Source: Seribacter sp963934295
GTDB taxonomy: Bacteria; Verrucomicrobiota; Verrucomicrobiia; Opitutales; Seribacteraceae
Reading direction: 5' to 3'
DNA length: 64,000 nucleotides
NCBI GenBank assembly: GCA_963934295.1
Contig: CAWVXY010000011.1
Location: forward strand, 1 to 64,000
The translations under genes were made by a program, and so were the position numbers. The notes under the pieces are model-generated. The model was given only the letters and a program-made list of their open reading frames with translations. It did not search any database and was not told the DNA's origin. Below are positions 1 to 7,175 of this stretch, in pieces (position 1 is the first letter of the stretch; each line of letters opens with the position of its first letter).

Positions 1-461
1 GTTTTGTAATCGGTGGTCCAGAGGGTGACTCCGGTCTTACTGGAAGAAAAATAATTGTTGATACTTACGGCGGATGGGGAAGACATGGAGGGGGTGCTTT
101 TTCTGGCAAAGATCCGAGTAAAGTAGACCGATCAGCTGCCTACATGTGCCGTTGGGTTGCGAAAAACATTGTTGCTGCTGAATTGGCTGAGCGGGTTGAA
201 ATTCAGGCTGCCTATGCAATCGGTTATCCGGAACCTACGAGTATCACCATTGATTGTTTTGGTACTGAGAAAGTTTCGGAGGAGTCGATTGAAAAAGCAA
301 TTATGAATGTTTTCTCTTTCAAACCGGCTGATATTGTCAGTCAATTGGACCTTCTACGCCCGATTTACCGGGAAACCACACACTATGGACATTTTGGAAA
401 ATCCGATTTGCCCTGGGAACAAACAAACAAAACTGATGCCTTAAAAAATTCAATAAGTTAA
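1..461 (+). CDS. metK: S-adenosylmethionine synthetase, C-terminal part (runs off left edge)
   Basis: MetK makes S-adenosylmethionine from methionine and ATP in the cytoplasm. The reading frame is open from base 3, so the start and about the first 60% of the protein lie outside the window; about 152 residues remain of a family usually near 390. The visible part begins with the family signature FVIGGPEGDSGLTGRKIIVD, then TYGGWGRHGGGAFSGKDPSKVDRSAAY, both diagnostic of MetK. The end is normal for the family. ahcY follows after 45 bases on the same strand, so two steps of the methyl cycle lie side by side and may be co-transcribed. The identification is very secure; only the upstream regulation (for example a SAM riboswitch) cannot be judged here. 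Confidence 0.96.
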   Translation, partial: FVIGGPEGDSGLTGRKIIVDTYGGWGRHGGGAFSGKDPSKVDRSAAYMCRWVAKNIVAAELAERVEIQAAYAIGYPEPTSITIDCFGTEKVSEESIEKAIMNVFSFKPADIVSQLDLLRPIYRETTHYGHFGKSDLPWEQTNKTDALKNSIS

Positions 462-506
462 CCCTTTATTGATCCAATTTTAATTTACACTCGTTATACC
501 CAACAC

Positions 507-1955
507 ATGACTACAATGACAGAGACACTAACACCTACCTTAGATTATAAAGTTGCAGATATTACCCTTGCTGAATTTGGACGTAAGGAAATATCGATTG
601 CCGAACATGAAATGCCCGGACTGATGGCCACCCGTGAAAAATATGGTCCGTCCAAACCTCTCGCTGGCGTAAAGGTAATGGGGTCTTTACACATGACCAT
701 ACAAACAGCAGTTCTTATTGAAACCTTGGTCGAACTTGGTGCAGATGTTCGTTGGTGTTCATGTAATATTTTCTCGACTCAGGATCACGCCGCTGCCGCC
801 ATCGCAGCTGCTGGCATTCCCGTTTTCGCCTGGAAAGGTGAGACCCTTGAAGATTATTGGGATTGTACTTACAAAGCCATCACTTGGCCTGACGGGTCGG
901 GCCCTGATCAAATTGTTGATGATGGTGGTGACGCTACCATGCTCATTCATAAAGGTCTCGAACTTGACAACGGAAGCGATTGGGTAAACTCACCCTCAGA
1001 TAACGAGGAAGAAGGAGTAGTTAAAGATTTGCTCAAGCGACTTCATGCTGAAAATTCGAATCGTTGGCAGGCAATAGCGGATAGTGTGGTCGGAGTTTCC
1101 GAGGAAACTACCACAGGGGTCCATCGTCTCATTCAAATGGAAGAAAATAACCAACTTCTCTTCCAAGCGATTAATGTTAATGATTCGGTAACCAAATCCA
1201 AATTCGATAACAATTACGGCTGTCGCCACTCTTTAGTTGATGGTATCAAGCGTGCCCTCGATGTACTCATTTCAGGAAAAGTGGCGATCGTATGCGGATT
1301 TGGAGATGTTGGAAAAGGTTCTGCTGACTCCCTGGCCAATGAGAAAGCTCGTGTAATGATATCAGAAGTTGATCCCATCTGTGCATTGCAGGCATGCATG
1401 GCCGGTTTTGAAGTTAACACCGTCGAAAATGCACTCGCAACTGCCGATATTTTTGTTACTACAACTGGTAATAAAGACATTATCACTGCTGAGCACATGA
1501 GCAAAATGAAAGATCAGGCAATCGTTTGTAATATTGGTCATTTCGATAATGAAATCCAAGTTGCCAAGCTCGAAGCCATGGATGGAGTTGTAAAAGAAGT
1601 AATTAAGGAAGATTCGGTACCAGGTGGACCAGTTAGTCGATTTACATTCCCGGATGGTAGAAGTATCTATCTTCTTGCAGAGGGCCGTTTGATCAACCTT
1701 GGTTGTGCAACAGGTCACCCAAGTTTTGTTATGTCATGCAGTTTCACCAATCAAACCATTGCACAGATTGACATCCGAAATAATCCGGATAGAGAAATTG
1801 GGGTCTATCGTTTGAGCAAAGAGCTAGACGAAGAAGTTGCTCGTTTACACTTAGATAAATTAGGTGCAAAACTTACTACCTTGAGCAGTGAACAAGCTGA
1901 TTACATCAGCGTACCGGTAGAAGGTCCTTACAAACCTGAACATTACCGCTACTAA
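507..1955 (+). CDS. ahcY: Adenosylhomocysteinase (S-adenosylhomocysteine hydrolase)
   Basis: This cytoplasmic NAD-dependent enzyme splits S-adenosylhomocysteine, the product of SAM-dependent methylation, into adenosine and homocysteine. The 482-residue protein shows the NAD-binding motif GFGDVGKG at residues 264-271, the conserved EVDPICALQACMAGFEV segment after it, and the C-terminal signature YKPEHYRY at the very end. The length matches the longer bacterial/plant type that carries an insertion of about 40 residues. The start ATG at 507 is not preceded by a Shine-Dalgarno sequence, and an in-frame ATG at 516 is an alternative. It lies directly after metK. A strong palindrome after the stop probably ends the transcript. 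Confidence 0.97.
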   Translation: MTTMTETLTPTLDYKVADITLAEFGRKEISIAEHEMPGLMATREKYGPSKPLAGVKVMGSLHMTIQTAVLIETLVELGADVRWCSCNIFSTQDHAAAAIAAAGIPVFAWKGETLEDYWDCTYKAITWPDGSGPDQIVDDGGDATMLIHKGLELDNGSDWVNSPSDNEEEGVVKDLLKRLHAENSNRWQAIADSVVGVSEETTTGVHRLIQMEENNQLLFQAINVNDSVTKSKFDNNYGCRHSLVDGIKRALDVLISGKVAIVCGFGDVGKGSADSLANEKARVMISEVDPICALQACMAGFEVNTVENALATADIFVTTTGNKDIITAEHMSKMKDQAIVCNIGHFDNEIQVAKLEAMDGVVKEVIKEDSVPGGPVSRFTFPDGRSIYLLAEGRLINLGCATGHPSFVMSCSFTNQTIAQIDIRNNPDREIGVYRLSKELDEEVARLHLDKLGAKLTTLSSEQADYISVPVEGPYKPEHYRY

Positions 1956-1978
1956 GTCTGCTTTAAGTTTAATTTTCC

Positions 1979-2012
1979 AATGAGGGAAGCAAACTAGTTT
2001 GCTTCCCTCATT
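1979..2012. terminator. Perfect 34-bp palindrome, probable terminator after ahcY
   Basis: Two 16-base arms (left arm aatgagggaagcaaac) flank a TA centre and are exact reverse complements, so the whole 34 bases form a perfect palindrome that can fold into a long hairpin with a CTAG-centred tip. It starts 23 bases after the ahcY stop and ends 42 bases before obg. There is no clear T-run after it, so it is not a textbook intrinsic terminator; it could also act in mRNA 3'-end protection or as a protein-binding site. Confidence 0.6.
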
Positions 2013-2054
2013 GACCTTTAGGCACCTGTTCGGTAGCTTGCTTAACCTTTAGTT

Positions 2055-3044
2055 ATGTTCTATGACGAAACAAAGGTTTATTTAAAAGCAGGTGACGGTG
2101 GAGACGGGTGTATGAGTTTCCTACGCCAAAAATACATGCCAGAAGGTGGGCCCAATGGTGGAAATGGAGGACGTGGAGGTGATGTTCTTTTGCAGGCAGA
2201 TGAAAATGTTTCCGATTTACGTGCTTTTCATTTCAAGAAGCATTGGAAAGCCAAAAATGGGGAACCTGGACGTGGAAGCGATCAAAATGGAAAGGGTGGT
2301 GAAACCTGCTTACTTAAATTACCTTTGGGCACTGAAATTAGGCTAGATGGTGAGGATGAAATCCTTTGCGAACTTTTAAAGCATGGCGAAGAGATTCTAA
2401 TATTAGAAGGTGCAAAAGGAGGTAGAGGGAACGCCACTTTCAAATCTTCGGTTAATCAAACTCCCCGTCAAACTACTGAAGGAAAGCCAGGTCCGGAAGA
2501 GAATTATGTGTTTACCCTAAAAACAATTGCGGATGTTGGCTTAGTTGGTTTTCCTAACGCTGGAAAATCCACCCTGTTGAATGTTCTTTCCAACGCGACG
2601 CCAAAGATTGCTTCTTATCCTTTTACCACTCTCGTGCCCACCGTTGGTATAATCAATTACCCTGAGGAATACAGAACGATAAGCATGGCCGATGTGCCTG
2701 GCTTGATTGAGGGGGCTGCAGAAAATCGTGGATTAGGACATCGTTTTTTACGACATGTTGAACGTTGCAACCTGCTTGTATTCCTCATCGATTTATCAGC
2801 TGCCGATGGACGTGAACCTTGGGAGGATTTCGTACATTTGCGCCAGGAATTGGAGGATTATGACCCCCAAGTTGCTCAAAAACCTTTCTTATTAGTTGGC
2901 AATAAAATAGATGAAGAAAACGCTCCTCAAAATCTAGAACTTTGTAAGAGTAAATTTCCAGATATCGAAGTTTTGGAAATATCTGCAATTTTAGAAGAAG
3001 GGCTACCGATTCTTAGGCAAAAGATGCTCGAACTAATTTCCTGA
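2055..3044 (+). CDS. obg: Obg/CgtA ribosome-associated GTPase
   Basis: Obg is an essential GTPase that binds the 50S ribosomal subunit and takes part in ribosome assembly and stress signalling. The 329-residue protein has the glycine-rich N-terminal Obg fold (residues 1-158, with GGDGCMSFLRQKYMPEGGPNGGNGGRGG-type repeats near the start), then the G domain: P-loop GFPNAGKS at 165-172, switch region YPFTTLVPTVG, G3 motif DVPGLIEGA and G4 motif NKID. It ends soon after the G domain and so lacks the variable C-terminal OCT extension of some Obg proteins. The ATG at 2055 lacks a Shine-Dalgarno sequence but begins the protein exactly where the family starts (FYDE). It stands between the ahcY palindrome and a small gene. 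Confidence 0.97.
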   Translation: MFYDETKVYLKAGDGGDGCMSFLRQKYMPEGGPNGGNGGRGGDVLLQADENVSDLRAFHFKKHWKAKNGEPGRGSDQNGKGGETCLLKLPLGTEIRLDGEDEILCELLKHGEEILILEGAKGGRGNATFKSSVNQTPRQTTEGKPGPEENYVFTLKTIADVGLVGFPNAGKSTLLNVLSNATPKIASYPFTTLVPTVGIINYPEEYRTISMADVPGLIEGAAENRGLGHRFLRHVERCNLLVFLIDLSAADGREPWEDFVHLRQELEDYDPQVAQKPFLLVGNKIDEENAPQNLELCKSKFPDIEVLEISAILEEGLPILRQKMLELIS

Positions 3045-3114
3045 AAAATTGGTTTTACGAAAAAAATCTTTTTTTTAGCTTGTTTTACACAAGCGTTTGT
3101 GCAAATAAAAATTT

Positions 3115-3318
3115 ATGGGAAATTCATTTGAAGAGTGGGGGGAAGAAGAAATTCAATTAGATCTGGAGGAGGAATCTAGTTTATTTCGAGAAACAGGAAT
3201 CAGTTCTTTTGAAAAAAAAGCAGCATTGGAAAAAGAAACTGAAAATATTTTAGATAGAATGGAGGATTCTTATCAACGACTTGAAAAAGTATTGAATGTT
3301 TTTAACCGTATGTTGTGA
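3115..3318 (+). CDS. Small acidic protein, unknown function (67 aa)
   Basis: I do not recognise this family. The 67-residue product is very acidic in its first half (runs of Glu around residues 6-20) and probably alpha-helical in its second half, where Leu/Ile spacing and charge alternation (ENILDRMEDSYQRLEKVL) suggest a short coiled coil. It has no signal peptide and no membrane segment. It lies 70 bases after obg and 12 bases before a small basic protein gene, so the two may be co-transcribed with obg. Remote likeness to XseB-type short helical proteins was considered, but the XseB motif pattern is absent. The gene is supported by an intact frame and position, not by homology. Confidence 0.55.
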   Translation: MGNSFEEWGEEEIQLDLEEESSLFRETGISSFEKKAALEKETENILDRMEDSYQRLEKVLNVFNRML

Positions 3319-3330
3319 ATCGTAAATAAT

Positions 3331-3504
3331 ATGACTCAAAAAAAATTATCTCCTCTTACCAAAGTGGCAGCACAAATGGGAAAAAAAGGGGGCAAGGCTG
3401 GCACAGGTTCCTCTAAAAAACGAGGTAATTCCAGTTACTATCGTGATATGCAAAGAAAGTCAGTCGCCTCGCGAATGGAAAAAATAAACGAGGGGAAGAC
3501 TTAG
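3331..3504 (+). CDS. Very small basic protein, KGG-like (57 aa)
   Basis: A 57-codon frame starts with ATG at 3331 and ends with TAG at 3504. The product is strongly basic, with a Gly/Lys-rich core (AAQMGKKGGKAGTGSSKKRG) followed by NSSYYRDMQRKSVASRM. The GKKGGKA segment and the NSxYY element recall the small KGG-type stress proteins (Con-10/GsiB repeat family), but the match is short and I give it as resemblance only. It follows the acidic 67-residue gene by 12 bases, so an acidic and a basic tiny protein form a pair. It ends 4 bases before the stop of the convergent nuclease-like gene. Its function is unknown. Confidence 0.5.
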   Translation: MTQKKLSPLTKVAAQMGKKGGKAGTGSSKKRGNSSYYRDMQRKSVASRMEKINEGKT

Positions 3505-3508
3505 TTTC

Positions 3509-4894
3509 TCAGTCCACCCAGTCTTCCTTAGCAACAATAAATTGCCATTGTCCACGGTACCGGGATAAGTAACCGAATCCAGATATCGAGTCTCCTTTAG
3601 AATGAGAGAATAGAATTTCCCTGGTTTTAGCATCAAAACTATATAAACCCATTGACCGTTCTCCAATTTTTACACTCAGTGGTTTTTTTCTATCCACAAT
3701 TCCCGAGAATTGAAAAGTCCTTCCAAAATTTAGGGGAAGAAGGAAAGAATTTCGCCAAGGAATTGCTGAATCTTTTGCTTCCGCATAATCGATTAATCTT
3801 TGCTCTCTTTCGATTTCTGGAAAGTGGTTTCCTTTCTTTGTTTCCTCCCCTTTGGTTTGAAAACGGGCAGATAAGGGAAAGTGATCGCTGGTTCCAAAAC
3901 CATTCAAATCGTTGGACCATTCGAAGGGAATAGCTAAACCTTCTATCTCATTAAATTTTTTGAACTTTTCCACTTTAAATGAATCGGTAATATATTGAAT
4001 ACCCTTAGAATCATAAAGATTCTCTGGTATTAGAATGTGCATCAGAGTTCCCCATTTTCCCTTCCATGCATCGGAACCTCTTTCTATGGTTGGTAATTCG
4101 TGCCATAAATTGTATAAATTTCTTCCAATACTTTTTCCAGCTGGTTCAATCTCAGAACTTAGAAGTCTATCGTTTATACCTGTTTCTTTCATTTCATCCT
4201 TGTAGACACCCGATTGATTATAATGAGAATTCAGATCTCCTCCTACCAGCAAATCAATCTTTGGGTCTTCTCGAACTAATTCATCTATCCGTTTTCGTAG
4301 AACCTCTGCATTTTGAATACGGTGTAATTCCATTTCAGGAGAAGATGCACCGGATTTCCAATGATTATTAAATAGGGTAAAATTATGTCCATTAACAAGA
4401 ATAGTGGTCTCCAAAATAGGTCTAGCCCGATCAATAGGATGTAGACGACTTTCGATAATGGGAAACTTGGACAGGGTAAGGCAGTGAACGGCTGGCCATT
4501 TTTCGGGTGGGTCTTTGGGATTATATCCAAGTCTGAAATAATAAGGACCTAATCCATTTAATTTTAATTCCCTGAGTAATTCATCGGTTGCAGATAAAAT
4601 TTTGGAAGGAGTTCGGTCTACTTCGATTTCCTGGAGTAAAATAACTTCGGGACCCGTTACGCCACCAATTTTCTTAAGCGTACTTGTTATCGCTTTGAGT
4701 TTGTTGCCCAGTTCAGTGATGCCGTACATGCCCTGTTTGTAGTCACTGTATAAAGAAACTCCGTCCACATCGAAGAGGTTTTCAACATTATAGGCAACTA
4801 CTTGGAAAGAATCTGAATTCCCTGACCCTGCGGGGCAGAAAAAAGGAGACAAACAAAGTGAGAAAATAAAACAAATGCGGGCAAGCATGGACAT
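3509..4894 (-). CDS. Secreted endonuclease/exonuclease/phosphatase-fold protein
   Basis: The 461-residue protein starts with a hydrophobic export signal (residues 1-22) and is predicted to act outside the cytoplasm. The body has the EEP (DNase I-like) hallmarks in order: VVAYNVENLFD near residue 33, VILLQEIEVD near 84, FNNHWKS near 175, GGDLNSHYN near 217 and a terminal SDHFPLSARF near 340. These carry the Asn, Glu, Asp and His residues that bind the metal and do catalysis in this fold. Substrates of the family range from nucleic acid to phospholipid and inositol phosphates, so the exact reaction cannot be told. About 110 extra residues follow the fold, ending in a small W-containing segment of unknown role. 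It is transcribed toward obg and its small neighbours; yaaA lies just upstream on the same strand. Confidence 0.85.
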   Translation of the reverse strand: MSMLARICFIFSLCLSPFFCPAGSGNSDSFQVVAYNVENLFDVDGVSLYSDYKQGMYGITELGNKLKAITSTLKKIGGVTGPEVILLQEIEVDRTPSKILSATDELLRELKLNGLGPYYFRLGYNPKDPPEKWPAVHCLTLSKFPIIESRLHPIDRARPILETTILVNGHNFTLFNNHWKSGASSPEMELHRIQNAEVLRKRIDELVREDPKIDLLVGGDLNSHYNQSGVYKDEMKETGINDRLLSSEIEPAGKSIGRNLYNLWHELPTIERGSDAWKGKWGTLMHILIPENLYDSKGIQYITDSFKVEKFKKFNEIEGLAIPFEWSNDLNGFGTSDHFPLSARFQTKGEETKKGNHFPEIEREQRLIDYAEAKDSAIPWRNSFLLPLNFGRTFQFSGIVDRKKPLSVKIGERSMGLYSFDAKTREILFSHSKGDSISGFGYLSRYRGQWQFIVAKEDWVD

Positions 4895-4918
4895 ACCTGC
4901 AGATTGCTATGCTCTTAG

Positions 4919-5707
4919 CTATGCCGCAATCCGATTTTGTTCAGATCGAAGAAAAACTGGTTGAAGGTCTGTCGACTCTGAAGGTTCGAATTGGTAACCG
5001 GAATCATTAAATTTTTGAAGACCATCTATTGAATCAATTCGATTTTTAATCAAATGACTTGCCATCATACCCCGTGCTTTTTTTGCATAAAAACTGATAA
5101 TTTTAAATTTCCCATTTTTTTCATCCTTAAAAACAGGGGAAATAATTTGACCCTCCAAATTTTTGGGTTGGGTTGATTTGAAATATTCCTGGGATGCCAG
5201 ATTAACTAGTAATTTTGATCCAGATGCTTTTAATTCTCGGTTTAAAGTTTTGCATAATCGATCTCCCCAAAATGCATATAAATCTTTCCCTGCCGGGTTT
5301 GCATAAACCGTCCCCATTTCCAAACGGTGTGGTTGAATCAGATCAAGAGGGCGCAATAAACCGTATAGACCGGAAAGCAGTCGAAGATTTTTTTGGGCAA
5401 AGGTGAAATCGTCTTTGGTATAGTCCCATGCTTTCATACCTTCATAAACATCCCCTTTAAAAGCGAGTATTGCCTGTTTTGAATTTTTAGATTCGTGCAT
5501 CACATTCCACGATTTGTATCTTTCGGAATTTAAAGCGGCTAACTTGTCACTAATTCCCATAAGCTTCGAAATCGCTTCGTTTGACATTTTGGATAACCCT
5601 GTAATTAAGCTTTTAGATAAGGAAAGAAACTCTGGTTCCGTGCATATTTTTTCTATAGCAGGGGTTTTAAAATCTAAGGTTTTAGCAGGGGACAGAAGGA
5701 TTATCAT
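4919..5707 (-). CDS. yaaA: YaaA family protein (UPF0246), peroxide stress
   Basis: The 262-residue protein begins with the family signature MIILLSPAKTLDF and contains the conserved FKGDVYEGM and RLLSGLYGLLRPLDLIQPHRLEMG segments, which makes the assignment secure. In E. coli YaaA limits damage from hydrogen peroxide by lowering free iron, and the fold binds DNA; whether that holds here is inference. It is cytoplasmic with no signal or membrane segment. The length is normal for the family. It stands 24 bases upstream of the nuclease-fold gene on the same strand and is divergent from the Trp-rich domain gene at 5804; the roughly 96-base spacer must hold both promoters. Confidence 0.93.
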   Translation of the reverse strand: MIILLSPAKTLDFKTPAIEKICTEPEFLSLSKSLITGLSKMSNEAISKLMGISDKLAALNSERYKSWNVMHESKNSKQAILAFKGDVYEGMKAWDYTKDDFTFAQKNLRLLSGLYGLLRPLDLIQPHRLEMGTVYANPAGKDLYAFWGDRLCKTLNRELKASGSKLLVNLASQEYFKSTQPKNLEGQIISPVFKDEKNGKFKIISFYAKKARGMMASHLIKNRIDSIDGLQKFNDSGYQFEPSESTDLQPVFLRSEQNRIAA

Positions 5708-5803
5708 AACATAATCTATTTATTATTAGTTAGGATCTTATCAAGAAAATAAATAAAGTAATATTTGCGTAAGTATACTAGATAGGTAAGTATAATTTTG
5801 TAT

Positions 5804-6445
5804 ATGAAATTTTTTGCAATGGTTATTTTGTTACTTATTTATTTGGGATCTTATTTCCAATGTTTTTCACAGGTTCAAAATTCATCAGCAAATTTAAACC
5901 CAAAAGAGCCCGATGGGAATCCTTCCGAATTTCAAAAGAAATTTCCGAAGAATCTGCCTCCGTCTAGGGATAATAATCAATCAAGTTCAGGAAATCCAAA
6001 AACTGGAAATCCTTCTCCTATTCAAGATGAGAAAAAAACCGGGTTTGGGATTGATATCTTACAATCTGAAAATTCTAGATTGTCTTCTGAATTATCCAAT
6101 AAAATTTCTGAACTTCAACACGAAAGAGAAAGCAAACATAAATTACTATCACAATTCGAAAAGCTTCAGTTGGAACAGAGATCAAATCGGGAAGTGGTGG
6201 ATCAACTAAGAAAGATTAAATTGAAGAAGTTTTCCCAAGAACAGGAAAATACAGAGTTTTCTAACCGTAATACCCATATTACTGGATGGTATTTTGTTCA
6301 GGATAAAGGCTGGTTTTGGACAAGTCCTGCGGTTTTTCCGATGATTTTTTCTGCCGCTTCTTCAAATTGGTTATATGCAGAAATTCCGTCTAAAAATTTT
6401 CAAATTTTCTTCAACTATCAAACCCAGGAATGGGAAAAATGGTAA
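5804..6445 (+). CDS. Secreted coiled-coil protein with C-terminal Trp-rich domain (paralogue 1)
   Basis: I do not recognise a named family. From the ATG at 5804 the product has 213 residues: a signal peptide (about 1-23), a Pro/Asn/Ser-rich low-complexity stretch (24-75), a helical coiled-coil segment (about 85-140), and a Trp/aromatic-rich domain at 160-213 with the pattern GWYF...DKGWFWT...P...FS....W...FF.YQTQEWEKW. The same final domain occurs in the proteins at 6465 and 8837. A TTG at 5798 is in frame, but the ATG gives a better signal peptide. A TATAAT at 5791-5796 sits so close that the transcript may be almost leaderless. A structural or envelope role is guessed only from export and architecture. 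Confidence 0.75.
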   Translation: MKFFAMVILLLIYLGSYFQCFSQVQNSSANLNPKEPDGNPSEFQKKFPKNLPPSRDNNQSSSGNPKTGNPSPIQDEKKTGFGIDILQSENSRLSSELSNKISELQHERESKHKLLSQFEKLQLEQRSNREVVDQLRKIKLKKFSQEQENTEFSNRNTHITGWYFVQDKGWFWTSPAVFPMIFSAASSNWLYAEIPSKNFQIFFNYQTQEWEKW

Positions 6446-6464
6446 TTCCTCATAAACAAAAATT

Positions 6465-7127
6465 ATGAAAATTAAAACCCTTCTTTTTCTAAATCTTTTT
6501 TTCACTGGATCGATTGTCTGGGGGGTAGGGCAACCACCTGCTCCACCTCCTGATTTTCCTGGAAATGAATATAAGAAAATATACGAGGAAACCGTTATTC
6601 TAGTGGATCAAGCAACCCAAATTCTGGCAGACCTCAATCTATCTATTGAATTGTCAGAAATAGAGTTTTCCAAGCGGGAAAAAGAACTTTTACAAATTCG
6701 ATTGGTAAAAAAGAAAAAGGAATCAATATTGGCTGAATATAAAGCGAATCTTACATCAAAAAATGAAGAGGAATCAGTCCTTTCCCAAAACCTAAATGAT
6801 TTAATTTCAGGTACTCAAAAAATGGAAGAGGAGAACAAGCTGCTTAATCTTCAAATTGAAGAATTTCCTCTAAGATTGGAAAATTTAAATCAGGAACTGG
6901 TTACGGTTGAAAAAGAGATTGTCGAATCGACCCGTAAATTAAAAGTTCCTCATTTACCATCCTGGCATTATGTGGATGGTAAAGGCTGGCTTTGGACATC
7001 TCCATCTCACTTTCCCTATGTCTATTCATCGGATCGTGAAAATTGGGTCTTTTATGATCAGGGCACCCACAGTCCATGGCTCTTCTATGATTACCAAAGT
7101 GAAACTTGGCAAAAATGGTTCCAGTAA
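6465..7127 (+). CDS. Secreted coiled-coil protein with C-terminal Trp-rich domain (paralogue 2)
   Basis: The 220-residue product has a signal peptide (1-20), a short Pro-rich linker (PPAPPPDFP), a long coiled coil (about 35-160, rich in Glu/Lys/Leu heptads) and the Trp-rich domain at 166-219. The linker before that domain, KLKVPHLPSWHY, is nearly the same as KLKVPFLKGWHY in the protein at 8837, so these two are closer to each other than to the first paralogue. It starts 19 bases after the previous gene, with the same orientation and no terminator between them, so they probably form an operon. The function is unknown; the layout suggests an exported rod with a binding or anchoring tip. Confidence 0.75.
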   Translation: MKIKTLLFLNLFFTGSIVWGVGQPPAPPPDFPGNEYKKIYEETVILVDQATQILADLNLSIELSEIEFSKREKELLQIRLVKKKKESILAEYKANLTSKNEEESVLSQNLNDLISGTQKMEEENKLLNLQIEEFPLRLENLNQELVTVEKEIVESTRKLKVPHLPSWHYVDGKGWLWTSPSHFPYVYSSDRENWVFYDQGTHSPWLFYDYQSETWQKWFQ

Positions 7128-7175
7128 ATTTTTTCTCCAACTATTTAGTATAAATACGCAACTACATTAAGAATT

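Noticed and set aside
462..506. SAM or SAH riboswitch before ahcY
   Set aside because: Only 45 bases separate metK and ahcY and no fold of either riboswitch class fits.
3652..3933. Plus-strand frame inside the nuclease-fold gene
   Set aside because: It is antisense to conserved EEP-fold coding sequence; composition is explained by that gene.
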